Assembly (NCBI GenBank): GCA_022425465.1
Contig: JAKMFK010000016.1
Span: 1 to 16,805, forward strand
Direction: 5' to 3'
From: Bacteroidia bacterium
GTDB taxonomy: Bacteria; Bacteroidota; Bacteroidia; NS11-12g; UBA9320
DNA: 16,805 nucleotides
Below are positions 7,684-16,333 of the stretch, one piece after another. Each line of letters starts with the position of its first letter. Positions within the stretch are counted from its first letter, which is position 1. The notes under the pieces were generated by a model, which was not told the DNA's origin, searched no databases, and saw only the letters and a list, made by a program, of their open reading frames with translations. Both the position numbers and the translations under genes were made by a program.

Positions 7684-10600
7684 ATGTCTTCAAATAATTA
7701 CTGGAAAGGTTTAGAGGAGTTAGATCAAACTCAAGAATTTGTGTCTTCAAATGCCAATGAGTTTTCGGAGGGTCTACCATTAGAACAAGTATTTTCAAAT
7801 GAGGATTCTACTCGTGCAAACCGCAGAGACTTCTTGAAATATTTTGGATTTGGATTAGGAGCTGTAACACTTGCTGCTTGTAATAAAACACCAATTAAAA
7901 AAGCAATTCCATATGTAGAAAAACCAGATCACGTAACTCCAGGGGTACCATTGTACTATGCGAGTAGTTCGGTTAGTAACTTGGAAGGGTTCCCTATTTT
8001 AGTTAAAGTAAGAGAAGGAAGACCAATAAAATTTGAACCCAATAAAGAAGCTACCTATTTTGGTGGCGGTCTTGACGGACTTGGACATTCTGCACTTTTA
8101 TCACTTTACGATACTAATCGTCTAAAAGGAGCCATGATTAATGGTAAAAGAAAAGCACAAGATTGGATTAGTTTTGACAAAAAGGTAACTTCAGAATTAG
8201 AAAAAACATTAACATCAGGAAAATCAATTGCGATTATTCGCGGTGGCAATACAAGTATTGTTTTGGATGAAGCTATCAAAGAATTCTCATCTAAATACAA
8301 CAACACTAACGTAATTTCCTACAACCCAATATCCTACTCAGGTATTACCCGTGCCAATAAAGCATCTATAGGAAAAGCCATTATCCCTGCCTACAATTTT
8401 AATCAAGCTGATGTGATTGTCAGCTTTGGTGCTGATTTCTTAGGAACTTGGATTAGCCCAATTAAATTCCATACGGATTACAGTAAAAATCGTGTACCTT
8501 CTGAAGATGGTAAGATGTCGAAACACTACCAATTTGAATCTTTAATGAGTCTAACTGGAAGCAATGCTGATGTCCGTGTTCCAATCAAAATGAGTAATGT
8601 TAGTCAACACCTTGTGGCTTTATTCAGAGAACTAGGAGGAAACACTCCTCATCAAGGAATGGAAGTAGTAGGTAACAATATTAAAGCAGCAGCAGTAGAA
8701 CTTAAAGCAGCTGGTAAAAGAAGTTTGGTTGTCTGTGGAAGTAATCGACAAGCAGACCAAATGATGGTTAATGCAATTAACATGATGTTAGGCAATTATG
8801 GAACTACTATCGATACCACTAATCACTTCAATGGTCATTTGGCTGACGAAAATGATTATTCTGCATTTATTAATGATGCCAAAGCTGGAAAGTATGCTGC
8901 AGTCATTACCATTGATGCGAATCCTATTTACTCAAACAATCAATCGAAAGAAGCTTTTGCCAAAATTCCTGTTCGTATCAGTACAGCAATTACTGCTGAT
9001 GAAACAACGGTTGGTGCTACTCACATAGCTACTAACCTACACCCTTTAGAAAGCTGGGATATCAAACAACCATACCAAGGACGTTTTGTGTTTTCTCAAC
9101 CAACCATATCTCCAGTATTTGATGGTAGACATGTTGCATCATCATTACTATCATGGGCTGGCACTGACGTTTCTGATAAAAAAGAAGTTTCACACGCTTA
9201 TAAATACACTAAAAAAGTATTTACTCAAATTATTGGTGGAGATTTCAATAAGGCCATCGAACATGGTACAGTAGACCAATTACAAGAAAGCACTATACCA
9301 TCATTCAACATAACTGGTGGTTCAATAGCTGATGAATTATCAAAAGTAAAAGGATCTGAAACTGAGTTGATTTTATATCAAAAAGTGGGAATAAGAGATG
9401 GTGCTTATGGCAACACACCTTGGGCTCATGAAATGCCTGACCCTGTTTCGAAAGTGACTTGGGATAATTACCTGTCCATGTCTATGCCAGATGCAAAAGC
9501 ACAGAACTTGAATACTGGTGATGTCGTTTTAATAAAAACAAACTCAGGTGGTATAGAACTTCCCGTTCTTATTCAACCTGGACAAGCAAAAACAACATAT
9601 GGTATTGCATTGGGTTATGGTAGGGAACTTCCTGAGGATGTAAAAAATGACTTAAAAGATCTTGGTAAAAACGCCTATCCTTTAGTTGATACAAAAAATG
9701 GATACGCTAATTACTTTTCAGGTAATGTGACCATTGAAAAAGTAGCAGGTGCAAAATTGTATGAATTTGGAATCACTCAAACACACTATTCAATAGAAGG
9801 TAGAGATATCATCAGAGAAGCTAGTTTAGATGAATACAGAAAAGATCCAAAAGCAGGAAGCTATGTTCATAAACCGAAAATGATTTCACTTTGGGATGAT
9901 TACGATTACACCAAAGGACATCACTGGGCAATGGCAATCGATTTAAATTCATGCACAGGATGTAGTGCTTGTATTGTAAGTTGTAGTATAGAAAATAATG
10001 TCCCTATTGTTGGTAGAGACGAAGTTAGACGTCGTAGAGAAATGCACTGGTTGCGTATAGATAGATACTACAGTTTTGAAGCTCCATCGAAAAAAGATTT
10101 AAACCTAAGTATTGTTCACGGTGGTGAACAAACGGTCGAAGAAGGTGAACTAATGACAAAAGAAAAAGTCATGGAAGCATACAGTGCTGACTCTGACCCT
10201 GAAACTGCATACGACTATTATCAAAATGTTCGTGTAGCTCATCAGCCCATGATGTGTCAGCATTGCGATAATGCTCCTTGCGAAACTGTATGTCCAGTTC
10301 TTGCAACCACACATAGTAGTGAGGGATTAAACCAAATGACTTACAACCGTTGTATTGGTACTAAATATTGTGGTAACAACTGCCCATATAAAGTACGTAG
10401 ATTCAACTGGTTCAGATACAACGAAAACGAAAAATTCGACTACCATTTCAGCAATGACTTAGGAAAAATGGTCATTAACCCAGATGTCACTGTACGTTCT
10501 CGTGGTGTAATGGAAAAATGTAGTTTATGTGTTCAGCGAATTCAATCCGCAAAGTTGACTGCCAAGAGAGATAATCGTAAGATGAACACAGATGAATTCA

Positions 10601-10797
10601 CTACAGCTTGTGCTCAAACTTGCCCTTCAAACGCAATTGTTTTTGGAGACTTGAATGACAAGAATAGTGAAATTGCTAAACTATATAAAAATGACAGATC
10701 ATATCATGTACTTGAAGAGTTAGGTGTGAAACCAAGTGTTCAGTACATGACTAAAATCAGAAATATTAACGAAACTAATAATCAACCAGCCCATTAA
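7684..10797 (+). CDS. actB: Alternative complex III subunit ActB, molybdopterin-enzyme-like plus Fe-S ferredoxin fusion
   Basis: ActB is the large periplasmic iron-sulfur subunit of ACIII, carrying electrons from the quinol site toward the haems. The 1037-residue protein joins a molybdopterin-oxidoreductase-like half, which in characterised ActB binds no molybdenum cofactor, to a C-terminal ferredoxin-like half. A Tat motif RRDFLK (47-52) precedes a hydrophobic segment ending LAAC, so Cys66 may be a lipidated mature N-terminus. The long region before the twin arginines starts YWKGLEELD, typical of ActB. Cluster cysteines are 757/760/763/767, 858/861/866/870, 890/896/900, 946/949 and 976/980. 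The total of 15 fits three [4Fe-4S] and one [3Fe-4S]. The next gene, actC, starts 9 bp after the stop. Confidence 0.95.
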   Translation: MSSNNYWKGLEELDQTQEFVSSNANEFSEGLPLEQVFSNEDSTRANRRDFLKYFGFGLGAVTLAACNKTPIKKAIPYVEKPDHVTPGVPLYYASSSVSNLEGFPILVKVREGRPIKFEPNKEATYFGGGLDGLGHSALLSLYDTNRLKGAMINGKRKAQDWISFDKKVTSELEKTLTSGKSIAIIRGGNTSIVLDEAIKEFSSKYNNTNVISYNPISYSGITRANKASIGKAIIPAYNFNQADVIVSFGADFLGTWISPIKFHTDYSKNRVPSEDGKMSKHYQFESLMSLTGSNADVRVPIKMSNVSQHLVALFRELGGNTPHQGMEVVGNNIKAAAVELKAAGKRSLVVCGSNRQADQMMVNAINMMLGNYGTTIDTTNHFNGHLADENDYSAFINDAKAGKYAAVITIDANPIYSNNQSKEAFAKIPVRISTAITADETTVGATHIATNLHPLESWDIKQPYQGRFVFSQPTISPVFDGRHVASSLLSWAGTDVSDKKEVSHAYKYTKKVFTQIIGGDFNKAIEHGTVDQLQESTIPSFNITGGSIADELSKVKGSETELILYQKVGIRDGAYGNTPWAHEMPDPVSKVTWDNYLSMSMPDAKAQNLNTGDVVLIKTNSGGIELPVLIQPGQAKTTYGIALGYGRELPEDVKNDLKDLGKNAYPLVDTKNGYANYFSGNVTIEKVAGAKLYEFGITQTHYSIEGRDIIREASLDEYRKDPKAGSYVHKPKMISLWDDYDYTKGHHWAMAIDLNSCTGCSACIVSCSIENNVPIVGRDEVRRRREMHWLRIDRYYSFEAPSKKDLNLSIVHGGEQTVEEGELMTKEKVMEAYSADSDPETAYDYYQNVRVAHQPMMCQHCDNAPCETVCPVLATTHSSEGLNQMTYNRCIGTKYCGNNCPYKVRRFNWFRYNENEKFDYHFSNDLGKMVINPDVTVRSRGVMEKCSLCVQRIQSAKLTAKRDNRKMNTDEFTTACAQTCPSNAIVFGDLNDKNSEIAKLYKNDRSYHVLEELGVKPSVQYMTKIRNINETNNQPAH

Positions 10798-10806
10798 TTG
10801 TAAAGC

Positions 10807-12153
10807 ATGTATACAGCAGATATAAGACAACCACTTGTAACAGGCGGAAAAACATATTCAGATGTTACCAAAGACGTCTGTCGGCCAATTGAAAACAAAC
10901 CAACACCATCCTGGTGGCTTGGATTTTCGATTGCAGTATTATTATTACTTCTATTAGCAGGGACACTAGCATGGACTGTATGGGAAGGAATTGGTACATG
11001 GAACGTAAACAAATCCGTAATGTGGGGTTGGGATATTACCAACTTTGTATTTTGGGTAGGTATTGGACACGCAGGAACACTTATTTCTGCCATCCTACTC
11101 TTGTTTAGACAAAAATGGAGAATGGCTATTAACCGATCCGCTGAAGCGATGACGATTTTTGCTGTTTTCTGTGCAGCTATCTTTCCTTTATTTCACATGG
11201 GTCGTGTTTGGTTAGGCTACTGGCCTCTCCCCCTCCCAAATGCTTTTGGATCACTTTGGGTGAATTTTAATTCACCACTATTATGGGATGTATTTGCTAT
11301 CTCTACCTACCTATCTGTATCACTTGTATTCTGGTACCTTGGATTGATTCCTGACATTGCTACCGTAAGAGATAGAGCTACAACAAAAGCTCGAAAGTTC
11401 TGGTATGGCTTTTTTGCTATGGGATGGAACGGTTCGGCTAAATCATGGGGTAGATACGAAGTAGTTGCTCTAATTTTAGCAGGTATCTCTACTCCTCTTG
11501 TATTGTCTGTACATACTATTGTATCTATGGACTTTGCAACGTCTGTAATACCGGGTTGGCACACCACCATATTTCCTCCCTACTTCGTAGCTGGTGCTAT
11601 ATTTTCTGGTTTTGGAATGGTACTGACATTATTGCTTATCGCTAGATATGTTATGAACTATGAAGACTATATCACATCTGAACACCTAGAAGCGATGACT
11701 AAGGTTATTCTTCTAACTGGATCAATAGTTGGTTTGGCTTATATCACTGAATTTGTGATTGCAGCATATTCTGGATATGAATATGAACAATATGCTTTTG
11801 CTAATCGTATGTTTGGGCCGTATGCATGGGCATATTGGACTATGATGTTTTGTAATCTCATGGCTCCTCAAGTATTTTGGAGCAAATGGGCTAGAACCAC
11901 CCCTTGGTTTATATTTATTATCTCGATTATCGTAAACATTGGAATGTGGTTTGAGCGGTTTGTAATTATCGTAACATCGCTACACCGAGATTTCTTACCA
12001 AGTAGTTGGGTAATGTATCACGCAACGTGGGTTGAAGTTGGAATTTTCCTAGGAACTTTTGGACTATTCTTTACGTGCTTCTTCATGTTCGCTAAATTTT
12101 TACCCGTAATTAATATGGCTGAAGTTAAAACTATCATAAAAGACAAAGAGTAA
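10807..12153 (+). CDS. actC: Alternative complex III subunit ActC, NrfD-like quinol-binding membrane protein
   Basis: ActC is a polytopic NrfD/PsrC-family protein, the main quinol-side membrane subunit of ACIII. The 448-residue sequence has about ten hydrophobic helices, the first at 36-60 ([20 protein letters not shown]), then about 75-100, 112-132 and 158-182, with more to residue 435. [17 protein letters not shown] (126-142) and LLWDVFAIS (158-166) are characteristic. His130 and Asp161 lie where quinol-site residues are described in ActC structures; I infer this from motif position, not from an alignment. The soluble N-terminus ([17 protein letters not shown]) is also typical. The TAA stop shares its last base with the ATG of actD (TAATG), which suggests coupled translation. 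Confidence 0.95.
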   Translation: MYTADIRQPLVTGGKTYSDVTKDVCRPIENKPTPSWWLGFSIAVLLLLLLAGTLAWTVWEGIGTWNVNKSVMWGWDITNFVFWVGIGHAGTLISAILLLFRQKWRMAINRSAEAMTIFAVFCAAIFPLFHMGRVWLGYWPLPLPNAFGSLWVNFNSPLLWDVFAISTYLSVSLVFWYLGLIPDIATVRDRATTKARKFWYGFFAMGWNGSAKSWGRYEVVALILAGISTPLVLSVHTIVSMDFATSVIPGWHTTIFPPYFVAGAIFSGFGMVLTLLLIARYVMNYEDYITSEHLEAMTKVILLTGSIVGLAYITEFVIAAYSGYEYEQYAFANRMFGPYAWAYWTMMFCNLMAPQVFWSKWARTTPWFIFIISIIVNIGMWFERFVIIVTSLHRDFLPSSWVMYHATWVEVGIFLGTFGLFFTCFFMFAKFLPVINMAEVKTIIKDKE

Positions 12154-12809
12154 TGGTTGATAAAAGTATATTATTAGATAATAAAAAGTTTACCATTGGA
12201 ATATTTGACGATTCTGACAAACTTTTGCATGCAGTAAAGACACTTAAAGAAAAAGGTGTTAAGATATTTGATTGTTATACTCCTTTTCCTGTACATCATT
12301 TAGATCATGCCTTGGGTTACCACAGAACTAATCTAACCATTGGTGCTTTCTTGTGTGGAATGCTGGGATGTTTGTCAGGTTTTACACTAGCATACTACAT
12401 GAACGTAGTTGACTGGCCAATGATCATTGGAGGCAAGCCTCAAGATATATCAGTATTCACTAGTTTTATTCCCGTGATGTTTGAGCTAACAATCTTGTTT
12501 ACTGCATTTGGTATGGTTATTATGTTTTTTGCTAGATCACGTATGATTCACGGAATCAAAGAAGATTTATTATCCAGAAGACAAACGGATGATCATATGG
12601 TTTTAGCCATTGACAATGATGAAGATCAGGCAATCAGTAATGATGACATCTTAACTCTTCTTAAAAAAGAGGGAGCCATCGAAGTCAACAACTCTAAAGA
12701 AGCATTCAATACTTCCCTAACTTCAGAAGAAGAATTAGCTAAGCTATTAAAAAAACCAAAGGCTCCTACTAAAGCCAAAACTTCTACTAAAAAACCAAAG
12801 AAGAAATAA
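12153..12809 (+). CDS. actD: Alternative complex III subunit ActD (DUF3341)
   Basis: ActD is a small membrane subunit of ACIII. The 218-residue protein begins with a cytosolic alpha/beta domain (FTIGIFDDSDKLLHAVKTLK, then IFDCYTPFPVHHLDHALGY), the DUF3341 hallmark. Two membrane helices follow, at about 61-82 and 106-127, separated by a short loop (WPMIIGGKPQD). No haem or Fe-S motif is present, so its role is structural, as in known complexes. After the second helix come a second soluble segment and a C-terminal tail very rich in lysine, with Pro, Ala and Thr, from about residue 198. That tail looks low-complexity and is probably cytoplasmic. Its ATG overlaps the actC stop by one base, and actE starts 4 bp after its own stop. 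Confidence 0.93.
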   Translation: MVDKSILLDNKKFTIGIFDDSDKLLHAVKTLKEKGVKIFDCYTPFPVHHLDHALGYHRTNLTIGAFLCGMLGCLSGFTLAYYMNVVDWPMIIGGKPQDISVFTSFIPVMFELTILFTAFGMVIMFFARSRMIHGIKEDLLSRRQTDDHMVLAIDNDEDQAISNDDILTLLKKEGAIEVNNSKEAFNTSLTSEEELAKLLKKPKAPTKAKTSTKKPKKK

Positions 12810-12813
12810 CACC

Positions 12814-13443
12814 ATGAAGCTAACCAATATTTTAAAGACCGGATTCATTTTAGCTTTACCAACTATGAGTATAGTGTCATGTGTAAGTTCAGGTGACAAC
12901 CCTGGTATAGAATATGCACCTAACATGTATATCTCTCAAGCATATGAACCCTATTCACAAGAAAAGAAGTTTTCTACTAATCCGAATGGTATGACCATGA
13001 GAGAACCCGTTTATGGTACTGTAGCACGTGGTCAGATTGACTACATCTACCCTCATCCAAACACAGGAGACGGTTACGCTGCAAGTGCATCATACACTGC
13101 TACAGTTGCTCCTACCAATGAAAATGTAGCAGAAGGTGAACGACTGTATAACATTTACTGTTGGCATTGTCATGGTAAGAAAGGTAAAAATGATGGACCT
13201 ATTTTTAAGGATAAAAAAATGCCTGCTCCATCGTGGCCTAATTACCAATCAGACTACATCAAAGAACTTCCTAATGGCAAAGCATACCATACCATTACCT
13301 ACGGTAAAGGTTTAATGGGGTCTCATGCTTTTATGCTTGATCCAGAAGAGCGTTGGAAAGTCATCCATTATGTAAAATCGTTAGCTTTTGGAGACGATTT
13401 TAACTATGCTTCTGATAACCAAATTAATACTGAAGTCAACTAA
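12814..13443 (+). CDS. actE: Alternative complex III subunit ActE, monohaem cytochrome c lipoprotein
   Basis: ActE is the monohaem cytochrome c of ACIII, lying on the periplasmic face and helping pass electrons out of the complex. The 209-residue precursor has a lipoprotein signal: a hydrophobic stretch (FILALPTMSI) followed by SIVSC, with Cys23 the likely lipidated residue. The extended N-terminal part (MYISQAYEPYSQ, then MTMREPVYGTVARGQIDY) is typical of ActE and wraps other subunits in known structures. The class I cytochrome fold starts near residue 105 (AEGERLYNIYCWHCHGKKG), with haem site C116-H120. Met168 in GKGLMGSHAF is the likely axial ligand. It sits 4 bp after actD and 22 bp before actF. 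Confidence 0.93.
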   Translation: MKLTNILKTGFILALPTMSIVSCVSSGDNPGIEYAPNMYISQAYEPYSQEKKFSTNPNGMTMREPVYGTVARGQIDYIYPHPNTGDGYAASASYTATVAPTNENVAEGERLYNIYCWHCHGKKGKNDGPIFKDKKMPAPSWPNYQSDYIKELPNGKAYHTITYGKGLMGSHAFMLDPEERWKVIHYVKSLAFGDDFNYASDNQINTEVN

Positions 13444-13465
13444 TTAAAAAACGAAACTTAAAACC

Positions 13466-14917
13466 ATGGGACACCATACAATAAAAGAAGTATCGCAAGA
13501 AAAATTTGAATTCCAAGGAAGAACTAAGTTAATTCCTATTTTACTCATTGTTCTAGGAGCTGTTATGGCTGGTATTGGTTCGATGCAAGTTAAAAATAAT
13601 TGGAATGCTGAAGACGCTCATGCAGAAATAACGCACGCTGAAGAAGGTCATCACGCTCATGCTACTGAAGCTAATCATCACTCTGATGAGCATTCATCTG
13701 ATGCCATAACCACCGTTTCATTAACCGATAACCCACATGCAGAAACGCATGCCGAAGAAAGCCATGCTGAAGAAGGTCATCATGCTCATGCAGGCGAACA
13801 CCACGGTCCTACTTGGATGACACGAGTTTGGGCAAACCTACTCATGAATAGCTACTACTTTTGGTTATTTGCTGTTGCAGCTGTATTCTTTATTGCTGTA
13901 AATTATGTTGCCAATGCTGGATGGGCGGTTATGCTCAAAAGAATAATGGAAGCTCAAAGTAGTTATCTCTTAATTGGGTCTATACTCCTGGTTGGAATTA
14001 TCCTTGGGTCTAAAGATACGTTGTATCATTGGGTTCAATATTTTCATAGTTCTGCTGCTGGTGACCCCAATGCTGCAGGTTATGACAAGATTTTAGAAAG
14101 TAAATCATGGTTGTTGAACAATACCTCTTTGTTTTTCTTTATTCCTTTTGTGACCATCGTTTGGATTATGATTCGAATGAAGCTCAGAAGAAACAGTATA
14201 GCAGAGGATGCTGATAAAGGATTATCCATGTTCAAAAGCTCAACCAAATGGTCTGCTGGATTTATCTTCTTTTTTGCTTTTTCGTTTTCAGCTTTATCAT
14301 GGTTGATTATCATGAGTATTGATGCTCACTGGTATTCTACCATGTTTTCAGTTTACAACTTTGCTATTTCATTTGTAACGGGACTTTCTGTGATGATGGT
14401 CATCCTACAATACTTAAAAATCAAAGGAAAAATGACTTTAGTATCCGATGAGGTTACGCACGATTTAGGTAAGTTTATGTTCGCATTTTGTGTGTTCTGG
14501 GCCTACATCTTCCTCAGTCAATGGTTACTCATATGGTACTCTAACCTTCCTGAAGAGACGGTTTATTTTGCTGCAAGACTAAATGGCGATTTCAGACCAT
14601 TGTTTTTCATTAACTTATTCATGTGTTTTGTTGCTCCTTTTCTTGTATTGATGATGAGAAATGCCAAACGTTCACCCGTTGTATTAATCATTGCAGCGTC
14701 CATTATCTTAATTGGACACTGGATAGACATGTATCTGTTGATCATGCCAGGAACAGTTGGAGAACACGCTGGAATAGGACTTTTAGAAATCGGCACAACC
14801 GTTTGTTTCTTCGGATTGTTTGCATACACCGTACTTCACTCCTTGAGTAAAGCCAACTTGTATCCAATCAGTCACCCTTATGTGCTCGAATCTGCAAACC
14901 ACGATGTTGGGCCATAA
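13466..14917 (+). CDS. actF: Alternative complex III subunit ActF, membrane protein with His-rich loop
   Basis: ActF is the second large membrane subunit of ACIII, structurally related to ActC but not thought to contain the quinol site. The 483-residue protein has about ten hydrophobic helices: the first at 22-40 (LIPILLIVLGAVMAGIGSM), the rest from about 128 to 462. Between helices 1 and 2, residues 50-113 form a loop with 16 histidines, including two copies of HAEEGHHAHA (57-66 and 100-109). From memory, His-rich loops also occur here in other Bacteroidota ActF proteins. A loop like this may bind metal or only be a charged spacer. It is the last operon gene: an intrinsic terminator follows after 28 bp, and no cytochrome oxidase genes come next, unlike many relatives. 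Confidence 0.93.
   Translation: MGHHTIKEVSQEKFEFQGRTKLIPILLIVLGAVMAGIGSMQVKNNWNAEDAHAEITHAEEGHHAHATEANHHSDEHSSDAITTVSLTDNPHAETHAEESHAEEGHHAHAGEHHGPTWMTRVWANLLMNSYYFWLFAVAAVFFIAVNYVANAGWAVMLKRIMEAQSSYLLIGSILLVGIILGSKDTLYHWVQYFHSSAAGDPNAAGYDKILESKSWLLNNTSLFFFIPFVTIVWIMIRMKLRRNSIAEDADKGLSMFKSSTKWSAGFIFFFAFSFSALSWLIIMSIDAHWYSTMFSVYNFAISFVTGLSVMMVILQYLKIKGKMTLVSDEVTHDLGKFMFAFCVFWAYIFLSQWLLIWYSNLPEETVYFAARLNGDFRPLFFINLFMCFVAPFLVLMMRNAKRSPVVLIIAASIILIGHWIDMYLLIMPGTVGEHAGIGLLEIGTTVCFFGLFAYTVLHSLSKANLYPISHPYVLESANHDVGP
13634..13792 (+). repeat. Imperfect direct repeat encoding HAEEGHHAHA in actF
   Basis: Two copies of about 29 bases (13634-13662 and 13763-13791) differ at only a few third-codon positions and encode the same ten residues. 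They lie 129 bp apart inside the His-rich loop of actF. A third, partial HAE-type unit lies just before the second copy. This suggests growth of the loop by internal duplication. Confidence 0.7.
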
Positions 14918-14937
14918 GATTCAATCGATATTCGCAG

Positions 14938-14971
14938 AAAAAATCCATTTGTAACCAAATGGTTTTTTTTT
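14938..14971. terminator. Bidirectional intrinsic terminator between actF and the DEAD-box gene
   Basis: CCATTTG (14945-14951), loop TAAC, and CAAATGG (14956-14962) form a perfect 7-bp stem. It is followed by nine T on the plus strand (14963-14971) and preceded by six A (14938-14943), which become a U-tract on the minus strand. It lies 28 bp past the actF stop and just after the stop of the convergent helicase gene at 14976, so it can end both transcripts. Confidence 0.9.
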
Positions 14972-14975
14972 GGAA

Positions 14976-16220
14976 TCACCTACTACTTCTTTTTGATTTT
15001 TTGTTTGGCTTTAGACTACTCTGTTCTATGAGTTGATTCCAGTTGTTTGCTCCATCATCAGCATCTTCAATCGTTTCATTGTATTCCCGTTTCGTAACCG
15101 ATGCTCGTGTAATTGGAACAGTGATAAATTCTTCTATTGCAGATAAATAATCCTCTTCTTCTTTAGCACAAAAAGAAATCGCCTTACCTCTATTTCTGCC
15201 TCTACCTGTTCTTCCAACTCGATGAACATAATTTTCTGGAATTTCGGGCAAATCATAGTTAACAACCATGTCAACTCCTTCAATATCTATTCCCCTAGCA
15301 GTTACATCCGTAGCAATTAGTATGAAACATGCCCCTGTTTGAAATGCCAATAATGAAACGTCTCTATCCTGTTGGTCTTTATCTCCATGAATAGTTAATG
15401 TATCGATTACGGCCCTTGCCATCGCTTTTTTAACCCGTTCTGCTCGGACTTTAGTTCGAACAAAAACCAGTATTTTTTTATCCTCATTTTCCTGAATAAT
15501 TCGCTGCAAGAAAAAACGCTTATCATCCATCTCTACAAAGACGACTTGATGATTTACATTTTTACTAACCGGATCTTTCGGTGAAATTTGAATTTTAATT
15601 GCATTACTGCTCACCATTTTATATGCCTGAGCTTTGATTTTTTTATTAATAGTCGCAGAAAAAAATAGTGTCTGTCTTTTTCTAGGAAGTTTTCTTACAA
15701 GATCATTAATATCCTTTGCAAAACCCAGATCTAACATATGATCTGCTTCATCCAAGATTAAAGTTTCAATTTTATTCAATTTCAAATATCCTTGACTTAC
15801 CAAATCGAACATTCTTCCGGGTGTACTCACAATAATATCCATTCCCTCTATCAATTTATCAATTTGATAATCTTGATCTACACCTCCATATACACAAAGG
15901 GCTTTTACCTTGGTGTTTTTCCCAATTTTATTGAAAACTTTTGTAATTTGTTGAGCCAATTCACGGGTGGGAACCATCACAATAGAGCGGATAGCATTAC
16001 TTTTATTTCTAGTCTTCAATTTAATTTGCTGAATTTTATCAATCAATGGAATTGCAAATGCAGCAGTCTTTCCTGTACCTGTTTGAGCAATAGCCAATAA
16101 GTCCTCACCCCGCTGAATTGGGGGTATACACCGATATTGAATATCGGTAGGTCGACGGAAATTCATATCTCCTAAGTTTTTTTTGACTTCTTTGGACAAT
16201 CGATAATCGTCAAACTTCAT
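14976..16220 (-). CDS. DEAD-box ATP-dependent RNA helicase, RhlE-like
   Basis: A 414-residue RNA helicase that unwinds or remodels RNA using ATP, in processes such as ribosome assembly and mRNA decay. Motifs in order: Q-motif region FRRPTDIQYRCIPPIQRGED (21-40), motif I AQTGTGKT (45-52), PTRELA (84-89), TPGR (133-136), DEAD (157-160), SAT (188-190), the ATDVTARGID segment (302-311) and HRVGRTGRG (332-340). All catalytic residues are present. The C-terminal tail after residue 370 is short and ends in a basic stretch (KPNKKSKRSSR), as in RhlE-type proteins. I give no symbol because Bacteroidota carry several paralogues. It is convergent with actF, sharing its terminator, and divergent from the desaturase gene. 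A possible -7 box sits immediately upstream. Confidence 0.93.
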   Translation of the reverse strand: MKFDDYRLSKEVKKNLGDMNFRRPTDIQYRCIPPIQRGEDLLAIAQTGTGKTAAFAIPLIDKIQQIKLKTRNKSNAIRSIVMVPTRELAQQITKVFNKIGKNTKVKALCVYGGVDQDYQIDKLIEGMDIIVSTPGRMFDLVSQGYLKLNKIETLILDEADHMLDLGFAKDINDLVRKLPRKRQTLFFSATINKKIKAQAYKMVSSNAIKIQISPKDPVSKNVNHQVVFVEMDDKRFFLQRIIQENEDKKILVFVRTKVRAERVKKAMARAVIDTLTIHGDKDQQDRDVSLLAFQTGACFILIATDVTARGIDIEGVDMVVNYDLPEIPENYVHRVGRTGRGRNRGKAISFCAKEEEDYLSAIEEFITVPITRASVTKREYNETIEDADDGANNWNQLIEQSSLKPNKKSKRSSR

Positions 16221-16227
16221 TCTAATA

Positions 16228-16235
16228 CAAATGTA
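16228..16235 (-). promoter_or_regulatory. Possible -7 box for the DEAD-box gene
   Basis: On the minus strand this reads TACATTTG, an exact TAnnTTTG match, 7 bp before the ATG at 16220. Transcription from it would give an almost leaderless mRNA. No convincing -33 element is seen, so a chance match in AT-rich DNA is possible. Confidence 0.35.
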
Positions 16236-16303
16236 ATTGAATACGAAGGAGATAAATTACTTATTAAATATATTCATATCATATTAGTATTTAATGGATA
16301 TAC

Positions 16304-16328
16304 GTACGATAATCTGTTAAATTCGTAC
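16304..16328. repeat. Short inverted repeat upstream of the desaturase gene
   Basis: GTACGA (16304-16309) and TCGTAC (16323-16328) form a 6-bp dyad around 13 bases, ending 5 bp before the desaturase ATG. The position suits an operator or a 5' leader hairpin. At six bases per arm it may be chance. Confidence 0.3.
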
Positions 16329-16333
16329 TTCAT

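Noticed and set aside
7684..10797. ActB as an active molybdenum oxidoreductase such as formate dehydrogenase or polysulfide reductase
   Set aside because: The actA-F context, the YWKGLEEL start and the fusion of both halves identify ActB, whose molybdopterin-like half binds no cofactor in characterised complexes.
10794..11093. 99-codon antisense frame over the start of actC
   Set aside because: It overlaps a well-supported ACIII gene and has no own context or recognisable domain.
13610..13804. His-rich repeats in actF as a CRISPR or tandem-repeat array
   Set aside because: There are only two near-identical units, and they lie in frame within a coding loop; they are protein-level repeats.
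14563..14829. Antisense frame over the end of actF
   Set aside because: It lies opposite conserved membrane helices of actF; its product has no domain or plausible promoter.
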